From contig NZ_JACAEH010000001.1 in assembly GCF_013388945.1 (NCBI RefSeq), positions 1 through 64,000 on the forward strand: DNA of 64,000 nt, read 5' to 3'. Numbering within the stretch: position 1 is the first letter of the stretch; each line of letters starts with the position of its first letter. This DNA comes from Nitrososphaera sp. (lineage in GTDB: Archaea; Thermoproteota; Nitrososphaeria; Nitrososphaerales; Nitrososphaeraceae). The notes under the pieces are model-generated. The model worked only from the letters and a program-made list of their open reading frames with translations, was not told the origin of the DNA and searched no databases. Below are positions 8,865-17,651 of the stretch, in pieces. The position numbers and the translations under genes are program-made.

Positions 8865-10565
8865 TTGTCAATACTCAACTACTTTCCGTTCCAGCAAATG
8901 CGCGACAGGCAGCGCTCGGTGCTCCTGGACATAGAGTCGGCCATAAAATCAGGCTACAAGAACATCTTTCTTGAAGCGCCGACTGGCTTTGGCAAGAGCC
9001 CCGTTGCAATAACGCTTGCGCGCTACCTTGGAATCTCGCACATCTGCACCGCAACCAAGGACCTGCAGGCGCAGTACAGGCGCGACTTTCCCTTCGTGCT
9101 CGAGGTAAAGGGGCGCGGGAACTTCCCGTGCATAGTAAAGGAGGATATGGGGCTTGACGAGAGCTGCGACTACGGGCCCTGCGTGCAGGACGAGGACTAT
9201 GACTGCGCGTTCAAGACCCGGCTTTTGGACTACGACGTTGTGGGGCAGGGGACTGCGCAGGAGCTTGTAAGGATAAACCCGCTTGCGGAAAAAGGCTACG
9301 TCGACAGCCTGAAAAAGCAGTCGAGGCTGGTGGAACTTTCGTGGAGGCCGTGCCACTACTTCCACCAAAAGTGGGCGGGCGCAAAGGCAAGCCACACTGT
9401 GTACAACTACCGCTACTTTTTATCCGACATCTTTTACACAGGCACCACGCAAAAGCGCAAGCTGCTGGTCCTTGACGAGGCGCACCAGCTGGAATCTGAA
9501 GTGGGCGATTTCCGCTCGTTCACGGTCAACAGAAACTCGCTTCGCTTCCTTCCGCGCTTTCAGATGCCCGAGCGGGCCGTCGAGGACGTGGACACCTGGC
9601 TTGACTTTCTTTCGCGCCTGCAGGAAAAGCTGCAAAAGTTCATCGAGCAGGCAACCGACGCGATTGACCGCGGGAGGATTGCCGAGCCCTACACGGAGCG
9701 CAACCTGATAGACGCGATTTCGCGCGAAAAGAACCTGTCTGCAGTGCTGTACGACATGCGGAGCAGCAAGAAGAACTGGATAGTGTCAAGCATCCAGCGC
9801 GACGGCGACGCGATATCCCGCGCAACGCTGACGCCGCTTGAGACGGCAAGCTACTTTGGCGAGATACTGGACAAGGGCGCCATCGCGTTTTTCATGAGCG
9901 CGACCATCCTGAGCAAGGACTATCTCTGCAAGGTGGCAGGGATAAAGCCTGATGCCGCCAAGTTCATCCAGGTGCGCGAGTCTGACTTTCCCGTCAAGAA
10001 CCGGCCGATAAGGCTGATGAACGTCGCGTGGCTCTCTGCAAAGACGATGCAGGAAGGCCTACCCAAGATCGTCAAGGCAGTCGACAACATCATGTCGACG
10101 CACAAGAACGAAAAGGGGATAATCCACACGACGTCTTATGCACAGCTGCAGTTCATCCGCGACAATTTGACAAGGGAGAACGCGGCCAGGCTGATAGAGA
10201 CCGGCTCGACACTTGACCGGGAGGAGGTCATAGCCAAACACACGGCAAGCAAAAAGCCAACCGTACTGATATCCCCGTCGCTTCACCTCGGAGTCGACCT
10301 GAAGGACGACCTGTCGCGCTTTCAGATAATAGTAAAAGTGCCGTACCCGGACCTGAGTGACCGCAAGGTCGCTGCGATGAAAGAGCGCGACCCGCGCTGG
10401 TACACATGGTATACCGTCCTGCGCCTTGTCCAGTCGTACGGCCGGAGCGTCAGGAGCAAGGACGACTCTGCCACGACTTACATGCTTGACTCAAACATAG
10501 ACTACCTGCTCAAGAGCGCGCAGGACATGGTGCCCAAGTGGTTCTCAGAAGCAATCCGGACCTAG
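8865..10565 (+). CDS. XPD/DinG-like iron-sulfur superfamily 2 DNA helicase
   Basis: A 566-residue protein with a Q-like N-terminus, Walker A APTGFGKS (about 41-48), DEAH box LDEAHQ, and the C-terminal helicase motifs ending SYGRSVRSKDD. Between motifs I and II there are four cysteines spaced as in the Fe-S domain of XPD/DinG (FPC, ESC, GPC, YDC). The family unwinds DNA 5' to 3' in repair. The TTG start at 8865 is 15 nt after the ABC gene stop, suggesting a shared transcript. Confidence 0.9.
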   Translation: MSILNYFPFQQMRDRQRSVLLDIESAIKSGYKNIFLEAPTGFGKSPVAITLARYLGISHICTATKDLQAQYRRDFPFVLEVKGRGNFPCIVKEDMGLDESCDYGPCVQDEDYDCAFKTRLLDYDVVGQGTAQELVRINPLAEKGYVDSLKKQSRLVELSWRPCHYFHQKWAGAKASHTVYNYRYFLSDIFYTGTTQKRKLLVLDEAHQLESEVGDFRSFTVNRNSLRFLPRFQMPERAVEDVDTWLDFLSRLQEKLQKFIEQATDAIDRGRIAEPYTERNLIDAISREKNLSAVLYDMRSSKKNWIVSSIQRDGDAISRATLTPLETASYFGEILDKGAIAFFMSATILSKDYLCKVAGIKPDAAKFIQVRESDFPVKNRPIRLMNVAWLSAKTMQEGLPKIVKAVDNIMSTHKNEKGIIHTTSYAQLQFIRDNLTRENAARLIETGSTLDREEVIAKHTASKKPTVLISPSLHLGVDLKDDLSRFQIIVKVPYPDLSDRKVAAMKERDPRWYTWYTVLRLVQSYGRSVRSKDDSATTYMLDSNIDYLLKSAQDMVPKWFSEAIRT

Positions 10566-10574
10566 AACGTTTTT

Positions 10575-11627
10575 ATGCTCAAGAGGCTGAAAAATAGCAG
10601 TTTGTCCGGCGACGCGACCGTCCCAAAGGCCGCAAGCCCGCCTGCAATCTTCGGGGTGCACCCGAGCATCGCAGTCACGCTTGCACTCATCGCCCCGATA
10701 ATATTCACGATGGCGGCCTACCCTGACACGTTCAGCCTCTCGTGGAACGAGGGCAGGGGCGGCTTTATCTTTGCGATGGCGTTCATCGCGGCAGAGCTGA
10801 TAGGCATAAGGCAGCCTGTCAGCAAGGCCAAGGTTGCGGTGGTCCTTGCGCTTGCAGCCGCTACTATAGCCTATTTTGCGGCCCTGCCGTTTGGCCTGCG
10901 CCAGTCGATACAAGACGCCGCGCCGCTGTACAATGTCGAACTTGAGCTGAGCTGGGTGTGGATGTGGGACTTTATCGTGATGGCGCTCTTTATCGGCGCG
11001 TCGCTTGCGGTGCTCTTTGGCAGGCGCTGGTACAAGATAGCGCCGGCAGGCGCGATATACCTTGCAGGAAGCGCCGTAATCCTTGCCCTTGACGCCTTTT
11101 TCCCGTACGACACACTGGGGCCGCTCCAGGTGATAGTCCCTGTGTACCTGCAGATAGATCAGGCAGTCATCAACTTTATCGACGCCAACATCACCAACGT
11201 CGGGCCCGCAAACCCTGACAACCCGGTCCCGCCCGCGTCGGCCCGGGGCAACCTGCTGGTGCTCAACGGGCTTAAGGGGCCGTTTGCGCTTCAGGTGTTC
11301 TGGCCTTCTGCCGGCGTGCACAGCATGATAATCTACACGCTTGTCATGCTGGCGTTTCTGCTAAAGATGGAAATGCCGCTGAAGAGGAAGATGATCTACT
11401 TTGTCATCGGCACCTTTGGTACCGTCGCAGTCAACGTGGTGAGGATAATCTCGCTCTCGCTCTACGCGCTTGTCGTGACTACGAAGGTGAGCGAGTGGGA
11501 GGCATTCCATTCGGTGGCAGGCGAGATAATGTTCCTGCCCTGGCTTGCAATCTACATCGGGATAGTGATGTACGCAGAGGGCAAGAGGATGCGCCGGCTA
11601 AAGCAGGCAAGCCCTAGCGCGGCATAA
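10575..11627 (+). CDS. Archaeosortase/exosortase-family membrane protein (thaumarchaeal type)
   Basis: A 350-residue protein with about eight hydrophobic segments. The C-terminal half carries the exosortase-type triad region: WPSAGVHSM, NVVRIISL (catalytic Arg) and AFHSVAGE (catalytic His). The position normally held by the catalytic Cys (C-x-G) is Ser here (S-A-G). The family processes C-terminal sorting signals of surface proteins (known). Its 3' end overlaps dinB convergently by 14 nt. Confidence 0.82.
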   Translation: MLKRLKNSSLSGDATVPKAASPPAIFGVHPSIAVTLALIAPIIFTMAAYPDTFSLSWNEGRGGFIFAMAFIAAELIGIRQPVSKAKVAVVLALAAATIAYFAALPFGLRQSIQDAAPLYNVELELSWVWMWDFIVMALFIGASLAVLFGRRWYKIAPAGAIYLAGSAVILALDAFFPYDTLGPLQVIVPVYLQIDQAVINFIDANITNVGPANPDNPVPPASARGNLLVLNGLKGPFALQVFWPSAGVHSMIIYTLVMLAFLLKMEMPLKRKMIYFVIGTFGTVAVNVVRIISLSLYALVVTTKVSEWEAFHSVAGEIMFLPWLAIYIGIVMYAEGKRMRRLKQASPSAA

Positions 11628-12711
11628 AGTCAAAAAGCGTTTCCTGGCCCGTGCTGTCCTGAAAATCAGACACCCTGACGCCAAGCCTCCTGACCTTCAT
11701 GCCGTCTGCCATTGCGTCGTCAAGGATTGCCTTTGTGGTGGAGTGCAGGACGTCAAGGTCGCTGGTGTGCGCCTTGAGCGTCCTAGACCTTGTTACCGTC
11801 TCTAGGTTGTTCAGTATGAGTATGACGCCAACGCTCTTGAAAGCAAGGTTCTTTTTAGAAACGCTTTCCTGCACAGACCTGCATATCCCTTCGAGCTCGC
11901 CGTACATTTCAGACGCCGCAGCTGCGTCATGCTTTAGCGTCACTATCCTCATTATCTGCTTGCGCTCGCCCTCTGATTCTTGCACCGGCTCGTCGTCGAT
12001 GCCTTTTGCGGCGTTTTGCATGTAAGTCGCGTTTTTCCTGCCAAACTCGCCGACGAGCCTGTAGATGTCAAACGCCGCCAGGTCGCCCGCAGTCCTTACG
12101 CCAAGCTCGGCAAGCCTGTCGCGGGTCTTGGGGCCTACGCCCGGTATCTTGTCAACGTCAAGGGCAGACACAAACCTTCCTGCGTCCTCCGGCCTGACGA
12201 CTGTGAGCCCGTCCGGCTTGTCAAAATCCGACGCAATCTTGGCAAGCATCTTGTTCGGGGCGACGCCGACAGAGCACGAGATCTGCGCCGCCCTTCTTAC
12301 CTCGTCCTTTATCCTGCGAGAAATGCCCTCGGCAGAGTCAAAGTCGCCTCCTGTCCTCTCTGACACGTCGGCAAAGCATTCGTCGATTCCGACGCGCTCA
12401 AAGACGTCGGCGTTTTCCCTGATGGCAGCCATCGCCTTTTCAGACACTGCCTTGTAGTACTCGACGTCAAGGGGCAAGAACAGCGCGTCCTTTGCGTCTG
12501 CAAGCCTTGACTTGGCAGTCCTTATCGGGATGCCTGACTTGACTCCGTATTTTCTTGCGACATAGTTGGCGGTGCTCACGACGCCCGAGTCCTCGGTCCT
12601 GCCGGAAAAGACGCACACGACTACCGGCCTGTTTTTTATTTCAGGATTTCTGAGCTCCTCGCACTGGGCAAAAAAGTAGTCAAAGTCGACGTGCAGGACA
12701 GCCCTTGCCAA
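11614..12711 (-). CDS. dinB: DNA polymerase IV (Y-family, Dpo4-like)
   Basis: A 365-residue Y-family polymerase with the N-terminal metal site VDFDYFFAQ and the second acidic pair in GIDECFADVSE (D and E at about 106-107), a helix-hairpin-helix KIPGVGPKTRDRLAELG, and the little-finger domain. The last residues, QETLFDF, form a PIP box for the sliding clamp. It performs lesion bypass. All catalytic residues are visible. Confidence 0.95.
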   Translation of the reverse strand: MARAVLHVDFDYFFAQCEELRNPEIKNRPVVVCVFSGRTEDSGVVSTANYVARKYGVKSGIPIRTAKSRLADAKDALFLPLDVEYYKAVSEKAMAAIRENADVFERVGIDECFADVSERTGGDFDSAEGISRRIKDEVRRAAQISCSVGVAPNKMLAKIASDFDKPDGLTVVRPEDAGRFVSALDVDKIPGVGPKTRDRLAELGVRTAGDLAAFDIYRLVGEFGRKNATYMQNAAKGIDDEPVQESEGERKQIMRIVTLKHDAAAASEMYGELEGICRSVQESVSKKNLAFKSVGVILILNNLETVTRSRTLKAHTSDLDVLHSTTKAILDDAMADGMKVRRLGVRVSDFQDSTGQETLFDFMPR

Positions 12712-12743
12712 CGCTGCTTGTAAAGCGTTCTGGTATAATTCGA

Positions 12744-13952
12744 TTACTTGGTCTGCAGAACTGACACGCCGGGCATCTCGTCGCCTGCAAGGTAGCGCAG
12801 GCTTGCCCCTCCGCCCGTAGAAACGTGGCTCACCTCGTTTTCTGCGACGCCTGCCTTCTTCATTGCTTCAAGCGTGTCGCCGCCACCCACAAGCGTCTTG
12901 GTGCCCCGCCAGTAGGCAAGGGCCATACTCTTTGCGATGTTTATCGTGCCGTTTGCAAACGCGCGCACCTCAAACATGCCCATCGGGCCGTTCCAGAATA
13001 TCATACCCGAGCCGTTGGTCCCGCTCACCTCTGCGGAAAAGCGCTCTATGGTCTCGCTTCCGATGTCAAAGCCGGCCATGCCTTCGGGGATTTCCTTCAC
13101 CATCATTATCGAAGTGTCTGCCGGCGACTGCGCGGCCACATGATCGGTGGGGAGCATTATCTTGTCCGCGTACTTGGCAAGGGCCTTTTCCGCCCAAGGG
13201 AGGCGCTCGTGGTCGATGAGCGACTTGCCGGTCTTGACGCCTTTTGCCATCAAGAACGTGTATGCTGCAGCTCCGCCGATTATTACCTTGTCTGCCTTTG
13301 GCAGCAGGTTTTCCAGCGCGCCTATCTTGTCCTTTATCTTCACTCCGCCAACCACAACCTTGAACGGCTTGGGCGGGTTCTCACGCATCATCGAGAGGTA
13401 CTCGACTTCTTTTTTTAGGTTAAATCCGGCAAGCCTTGTATCAAACAGCCTTGCCGCGCCATAGGTTGACGCGTGCTTTCTGTGCGACGTGGAAAACGCG
13501 TCGTTGACGTAGATGTCTGCCTGCGACGCAAGTTTTTTGCAGAACTCCTCGTCGTTTGCCTCCTCTTCGGGGTGGAAGCGCAGGTTCTCCAGAAGAAGTA
13601 TGTCTCCTTTGCCCATCTGGGCTATTTCAGTTTCGAAGGCCGGCCCGAAGCAGTCGCTTGCAAACCTCACCTTGATGCCGGCCCTGCCCGTTATCTCTTG
13701 CAGCCTCTTGGCGACCGGCGCAAGCGTGTAGTCCGGGTCGCGCCCTTCCGGCCTGCCGAGGTGCGATGCAAGTATCACCTTTGCCCCGTTCTTGCTCAGG
13801 TACTCTATCGTCGGGATTGTCATGCGGATGCGGTAGTCCTCGCCCACCGAGCCGTTGCTGACGCTCACGTTAAAGTCGACCCTGACAAGAACGCGCTTGC
13901 CCTCAAAACTCTTGGCGTCAACGTCGAGAACCGTCCTTGGGGCCAACAGCAC
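12744..13952 (-). CDS. pgk: Phosphoglycerate kinase
   Basis: This 402-residue protein is close to the usual 400-410. VRVDFNV and SHLGRP mark the N-domain 3-phosphoglycerate site, and the C-terminal STGGGASLRYLAG loop binds nucleotide. It interconverts 1,3-bisphosphoglycerate and 3-phosphoglycerate in central carbon flow. It is separated from dinB by 32 nt on the same strand and may share its transcript. Confidence 0.96.
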   Translation of the reverse strand: MLLAPRTVLDVDAKSFEGKRVLVRVDFNVSVSNGSVGEDYRIRMTIPTIEYLSKNGAKVILASHLGRPEGRDPDYTLAPVAKRLQEITGRAGIKVRFASDCFGPAFETEIAQMGKGDILLLENLRFHPEEEANDEEFCKKLASQADIYVNDAFSTSHRKHASTYGAARLFDTRLAGFNLKKEVEYLSMMRENPPKPFKVVVGGVKIKDKIGALENLLPKADKVIIGGAAAYTFLMAKGVKTGKSLIDHERLPWAEKALAKYADKIMLPTDHVAAQSPADTSIMMVKEIPEGMAGFDIGSETIERFSAEVSGTNGSGMIFWNGPMGMFEVRAFANGTINIAKSMALAYWRGTKTLVGGGDTLEAMKKAGVAENEVSHVSTGGGASLRYLAGDEMPGVSVLQTK

Positions 13953-14031
13953 CTGTAAATTTGCAGGGATTAATTTATCTTGTGCGAAATTCCTCTAAAC
14001 ACTTAAAGAACAGCCAAGGCGAGAGCTGTCC

Positions 14032-14646
14032 GTGAGCAGTTTCGTACCTAGGAGGGTTCTTGGCAAGTTCATGCACGTGACAGACCAACCGCTAAAAAGA
14101 GACGGCGGCAAGTCGCTTGTCTATTTCATGGGCGCAGGATTCTGCCCGTTCTGCGCGGCAGAGCGCTGGGCGATTGTAAAGGCGCTAGAGCGCTTTGGCA
14201 AATGGGAGGGCCTCGTCGAGGACAAGAGCGCAGGCCACGACGAAAAGTACCTCAACGTCCCCACTTTCAGCCTTGCACGCGCAAAATACTCGAGCAGCCA
14301 CGTCGAGTTTGCCGGCAAAGAGACTGCAGACCGCAACTTTGAGCCGCTGCAGGAACTTGGCGACTCTGACTTTGAAATCCTTGACATGTACAACCCGGAC
14401 CAGATGATTCCTTTCTTGCTGGTGGACGGCCAGTACATGCAGGTAGGAGCCGGCTTTTCGCCGGAGATGATACAGAACATGTCGCACGAGCAGGTTCGTG
14501 CAGAGCTTGACAAGCCCGACTCTGCGATAGGCAAGGCGATGCGCGCCGAGATAGACAACATCACCGCGCTTGTCTGCAAGAGCATTGGCGGCAAGGGTCA
14601 GGCCTGCGGCTCTGAATCAATCAAAACATTGGTCGAAAAGCTGTAG
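14032..14646 (+). CDS. DUF929-family thioredoxin-like protein
   Basis: A 204-residue protein with GAGFCPFCAAERWAIV at about residues 37-52: a CPFC redox-type motif followed by the long alpha/beta region of the archaeal DUF929 family. No transmembrane segment is evident, unlike some family members. A disulfide or thiol-redox role is inferred from the motif only. The GTG start at 14032 sits about 25 nt after a TATA-like ACTTAAAGA. Confidence 0.75.
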   Translation: MSSFVPRRVLGKFMHVTDQPLKRDGGKSLVYFMGAGFCPFCAAERWAIVKALERFGKWEGLVEDKSAGHDEKYLNVPTFSLARAKYSSSHVEFAGKETADRNFEPLQELGDSDFEILDMYNPDQMIPFLLVDGQYMQVGAGFSPEMIQNMSHEQVRAELDKPDSAIGKAMRAEIDNITALVCKSIGGKGQACGSESIKTLVEKL

Positions 14647-14648
14647 GG

Positions 14649-15167
14649 CTATTCCTCTACCTTTGCAACTTGGGGCCGAAGCTCGCTTACCCTCGTTATC
14701 GTGGGGCACCCAAGCTTGCTTGCCGCCACCTTGAAGCCTTCCTTTGCGAGGTTGAGGTTTGCCGCAGTCACGTGCGCCTCAAATATTGGCTGTCCAGGCC
14801 TCACCCTGGCGGCAAGACCTGTTGCCTTGCCAAACGCCCTGCGCATTCCCTCCTGGAGACGGTCTGCGCCTGCTGTGGCAATCATCTTGTTCTCCCTGAG
14901 GATGACGTGGGGATAGACGCGCAGCATCGAGAAAAAGCTCATCTCTCCTGCAGTTGCCATCCTCTTGTTTGCCGCAAGCCTTGCTGCTTCAAGAGCGTTG
15001 TGCCTTATCTGCAGTTTCTCGGTGACGATGAGCTCCAGCTTGTAATCATAGTCAGGCGATGCCTGGCCTGACGAAAACCTTGCTATCTTTATCTGGGGCT
15101 TGCCGGCTATGTACTCCTTGCGGACATACGGCATGCCACGGGTCTCGCGATAATTAACTCCCTTCAT
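14649..15167 (-). CDS. rpl10e: Large-subunit ribosomal protein L10e (uL16)
   Basis: A 172-residue protein with the L10e/L16 signature: N-terminal RGMPYVRKEYIAGKP, central LEAARLAANKRM, and VRPGQPIFEAHV near the end. It lies near the ribosomal A site and helps tRNA positioning. It is transcribed convergently to the DUF929 gene with a 2-nt gap. Confidence 0.96.
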   Translation of the reverse strand: MKGVNYRETRGMPYVRKEYIAGKPQIKIARFSSGQASPDYDYKLELIVTEKLQIRHNALEAARLAANKRMATAGEMSFFSMLRVYPHVILRENKMIATAGADRLQEGMRRAFGKATGLAARVRPGQPIFEAHVTAANLNLAKEGFKVAASKLGCPTITRVSELRPQVAKVEE

Positions 15168-15222
15168 ATCGATACACTGGTTTGAATGCTTAAATGTGGA
15201 ATTCTGCTGTGATTTAATCGTT

Positions 15223-15804
15223 ATGTCAGTCCCGCCTGCCCCGGAAAAACAGGAAGAGGTGCAGGCAGTAGAGGCGCGAATTTCCGGCAGCAGGATTCTT
15301 GTCGACGACGTGCGCGTGCAGGACGAACTTCGGACCCGGGGCTACGGCGAAAAAGAAGGCGACGACTATGTTCTAAAGCCGTACGAGGCCCTGTACCTGA
15401 TGCAGGCAAAGCGCCTGACTGTGAAGGGAAAGGAGATGACTTTTGACTCGCTCTTTGAATTCCTGCTAAAGCACGACAGGAACATCATGACGAGGTTCCT
15501 TGTCTACCGCGACCTGAAAAGCCGGGGCTACGTCGCAAAGGAGGGCTTTGGGTTTGGCGACGACTTTCGCGTCTACGAAAGGGGCGAGTACGAGAAAAAG
15601 CCGGCAAAGTACGTGGTGTTTGGAGTAAGCGAAGGCGCGAACGTCTCAGCCAAGGACTTTGCAGGCGCAGTCGAAGAGATTGAAAAGATGGGCAAGGATG
15701 CAGTCGTTGCAGTCATTGAGCGCAGGGGCGAGGTGATATACTACAAGGCGTCCCGGATGCGCTTTGCGCAGAACAAGCACGACACGTCTATCCCGGGCAA
15801 GTGA
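15223..15804 (+). CDS. endA: tRNA-splicing endonuclease-like protein (EndA family), one catalytic residue altered
   Basis: This roughly 193-residue protein has the two-part EndA fold: an N-terminal domain with YLMQAKRLTV, then the catalytic domain with FLVYRDLKSRGY, a DDFRVYERG segment holding the catalytic Tyr, and GKDAVVAVIE with the Lys. The His expected shortly after the Tyr (GHS-type segment) reads KPAKYVV, so His appears to be missing. It could be a structural subunit of a heteromeric enzyme or a diverged catalytic one. ATG 15223 is preferred over the in-frame ATG 15196. Overlaps the next small gene by 1 nt. Confidence 0.8.
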   Translation: MSVPPAPEKQEEVQAVEARISGSRILVDDVRVQDELRTRGYGEKEGDDYVLKPYEALYLMQAKRLTVKGKEMTFDSLFEFLLKHDRNIMTRFLVYRDLKSRGYVAKEGFGFGDDFRVYERGEYEKKPAKYVVFGVSEGANVSAKDFAGAVEEIEKMGKDAVVAVIERRGEVIYYKASRMRFAQNKHDTSIPGK

Positions 15805-15977
15805 TGGGCGTGGAAGGGGCACGCTTTAAGGAAGTTTATTGCGCCGATTGCAAGATGGTGCTTGCGCGCTACTCCACGAAATATTTTGACGACGCGGACA
15901 TCACCGAGCTTGTCAGGATACACTATTCGTCGCACATAAAGGAAGGCCACGTCGTAGAGACGCGCCTATCCGTGTAA
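15804..15977 (+). CDS. Small zinc-finger-like protein, 57 aa
   Basis: The start overlaps the endA stop by 1 nt, so it is translationally coupled to it. The 57-residue product has a CADC pair near residue 13 and a HYSSH arrangement near residue 40, enough for a C2H2-like zinc site. Codon use matches the flanking genes. I do not recognise the family; the coupling suggests an RNA-processing link (inference). Confidence 0.65.
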   Translation: MGVEGARFKEVYCADCKMVLARYSTKYFDDADITELVRIHYSSHIKEGHVVETRLSV

Positions 15978-16011
15978 ATCGATTTATAGCCCCGACGGCT
16001 TGTACGACCCC

Positions 16012-16383
16012 ATGCAAGGCACACTCTGCGAGAGGGTCATCAAACTTGACAAGAACATCCGCTTTGCCGGCATAGTGAACGGCAGCGGCGAGGTCGTGGA
16101 AGGCGGCTTCCAGCAGGGCACGCAGCCGCTCCTAAACGGCACGGCGGAGCAGCAGATGTACCTCCAGTCGCTCTCAAACGTCCTTACGCTCAGGCAGTTC
16201 TCGGACAGGCTGGGCGAGTTCCGGTACAGCATAACGGAGCACGGCAAGGTGAACCTTCTCACGTTTCCCCTCGGCGACGGGATTCTGTGCCTCTCGACCA
16301 CCTCCAAGGCCGACACTCTCAAGATACGCAACAAGGTCCTCGCGCTCTTGAAACAGAACAAAAAGATCAAGAAGAAGGTTTAA
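16012..16383 (+). CDS. Hypothetical thaumarchaeal protein, 123 aa
   Basis: The ATG at 16012 lies about 25 nt after GATTTATAG (15981-15989), so a leaderless transcript is likely; TTG 16000 is also in frame. An alternating beta pattern (IRFAGIVNGSGEVVEGGF) followed by a C-terminal Lys-rich tail resembles small roadblock/profilin-like signalling proteins. The protein at 16749 is similar in size and hydrophobic pattern. No function is assigned. Confidence 0.7.
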   Translation: MQGTLCERVIKLDKNIRFAGIVNGSGEVVEGGFQQGTQPLLNGTAEQQMYLQSLSNVLTLRQFSDRLGEFRYSITEHGKVNLLTFPLGDGILCLSTTSKADTLKIRNKVLALLKQNKKIKKKV

Positions 16384-16410
16384 TAGTACACCCTCCAAAG
16401 GATTAAATGC

Positions 16411-16584
16411 ATGAGAGCCGCCTCCGAGGTAAGGTTGGCAAAGCGCTTTTGCGAGCATTGCTTTTACCGCGGCGACGAATCCGAGTTTCTTGCGGCCGCG
16501 GACTTTTGCATAGAGTGCATGGGCGTGCACGCGCACTGCCCCAAGTGCAAGCAGAGCTTCCACAGCGTCCACGTGGTCGAATGA
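16411..16584 (+). CDS. Small triple-CxxC zinc-ribbon protein, 57 aa
   Basis: Three CxxC pairs (CEHC, CIEC, CPKC) plus several histidines in only 57 residues. A longer open frame on the same strand overlaps it but has no such pattern, so this frame is taken as the gene. The ATG follows GATTAAATGC, a possible TATA element, closely. It is one of many tiny zinc-binding proteins in this window. Function unknown. Confidence 0.75.
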   Translation: MRAASEVRLAKRFCEHCFYRGDESEFLAAADFCIECMGVHAHCPKCKQSFHSVHVVE

Positions 16585-16611
16585 TTTTTTATCCCTGAAA
16601 GCCATACAAGC

Positions 16612-16721
16612 GCAGGCTGCAGGGTGATGACGAGGTGTACAGTCCCCCTATTACTCTGCCTGCGTAGGCAGAACAGATGAAGAGAATTTACCGGACTGCC
16701 GAGCCTTGCGGCTCAAGTTTT
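16612..16721 (+). ncRNA. Candidate structured small RNA, about 105-110 nt
   Basis: The gap between 16584 and 16749 has no convincing open frame. A TATA-like GATTTTTTAT at 16583-16592 would start a transcript near 16612-16618. The downstream sequence contains two clean hairpins: a 7-bp stem at 16655-16672 (loop GCGT) and a 5-bp stem at 16701-16714 (loop TTGC) followed by a T-run at 16718-16722 that could terminate it. A GTGATGA at 16624-16630 resembles a box C, but no matching box D is seen. Identity unknown. Confidence 0.45.
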
Positions 16722-16748
16722 TAATCACCGGCAGGTAATGCTGCCCCT

Positions 16749-17132
16749 GTGCCAGACGCTGAATACGACCAATTCTGCCAGGAACTTGTAGACCTTGACG
16801 AGTCGATGGTTGCTGCATTCGTGCTTTCAAACGGGATCCGGGGCTCGCACATAAAGCTGGACGTGCCCGTGCTAAAAGAGGAAGATGCTCAAAGGCTTTC
16901 GAGGCAGACTGCGACTGTCATGGACATCGTCAAGAGCAACGAGAGGCTGTTTGGCGAGGTGGGATTTGTCCTTGTTCGTCACGAGTCGGTGGACGGCATG
17001 TTCTTTCCAGTCGACAGCAGCACGACCGTACTTGTCGGATTGGTCAGGCCGTACGACCAGGACGAGATAGAACAGGCAGTGAGGGCAAAGATCGAAGAGG
17101 GCCTGGCAAAAAAGGCCGTTGACTCGATCTAG
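16749..17132 (+). CDS. Hypothetical thaumarchaeal protein, 127 aa
   Basis: The GTG start lies about 27 nt after a TTTTTAATC element, consistent with a leaderless transcript. The protein has an N-terminal helix, then the strand-rich MVAAFVLSNGIRGSHIKLDVPVL, and a C-terminal helix rich in Glu and Lys. It resembles the 16012 product in layout (roadblock-like, inference). No enzyme motif is seen. Confidence 0.75.
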   Translation: MPDAEYDQFCQELVDLDESMVAAFVLSNGIRGSHIKLDVPVLKEEDAQRLSRQTATVMDIVKSNERLFGEVGFVLVRHESVDGMFFPVDSSTTVLVGLVRPYDQDEIEQAVRAKIEEGLAKKAVDSI

Positions 17133-17187
17133 CCCGCCTGTTAGATTTAAAGATAGCTTTAAATTCCAGCACTTTCTATGCAATTCC

Positions 17188-17358
17188 GTGCAATATTCAG
17201 ATCTAAAGGCAATCCACTGGGATTGTGCCAAGCTTCTGGAATTGGGAGTGAGCGAGCAGCTTGTCAGGGAACTTTCTCCTGCCGAAGCAAGAGACCTGCT
17301 CAAGGGCATCTTTTACTTGAAGGCCCGGTACGCGGAAGAACAGGAGGAACTTCGCTAG
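17188..17358 (+). CDS. Small helical protein, about 57 aa
   Basis: The frame is open from 17119, but the TATA-like CTTTAAAT at 17158-17165 places transcription start near the in-frame GTG at 17188, which is taken as the start. The product is helical and acidic (LGVSEQLVRELSPAEARDLL) with no metal site. Its stop abuts the ATG of the next gene exactly, so the two are coupled. Not recognised. Confidence 0.6.
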   Translation: MQYSDLKAIHWDCAKLLELGVSEQLVRELSPAEARDLLKGIFYLKARYAEEQEELR

Positions 17359-17583
17359 ATGGCAAGCGACGCATGGATGCTGCGCCCCTTCAGGCAAAGG
17401 CTCGAAGTGGTGGTCGGCCCGGAAGCGGCAGGCGACATCATCAAGTTCCTAGAAAGCCAGGGCGCAATCGACGGCGAAAGGGTCATCTCGTCAAGGATAG
17501 AGCCCGTGCTTGAATCCGTATTTGGCAGGTCTACAACCGCGCTTTTGAAGACAATCATACTGAAAAAGTCCCTTGCAAGCTAA
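17359..17583 (+). CDS. Hypothetical protein, 74 aa
   Basis: Starts immediately after the stop of the previous small gene. A 74-residue mixed alpha/beta product with ERVISSRIEPVLESVFG in its second half. No recognised domain. Core-like codon use and coupling to its neighbour support it being real. Confidence 0.65.
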   Translation: MASDAWMLRPFRQRLEVVVGPEAAGDIIKFLESQGAIDGERVISSRIEPVLESVFGRSTTALLKTIILKKSLAS

Positions 17584-17651
17584 TTCTGGCGCATTGCCTA
17601 TACTGCAGTGCATTCACTACAACACTCTGCCACGCGCTGTACTCCTCCTCG

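Noticed and set aside
16624-16680. Possible C/D box small RNA (GTGATGA and GATGAA)
   Set aside because: No CTGA box D or D' at suitable spacing; kept only as a structured RNA candidate.
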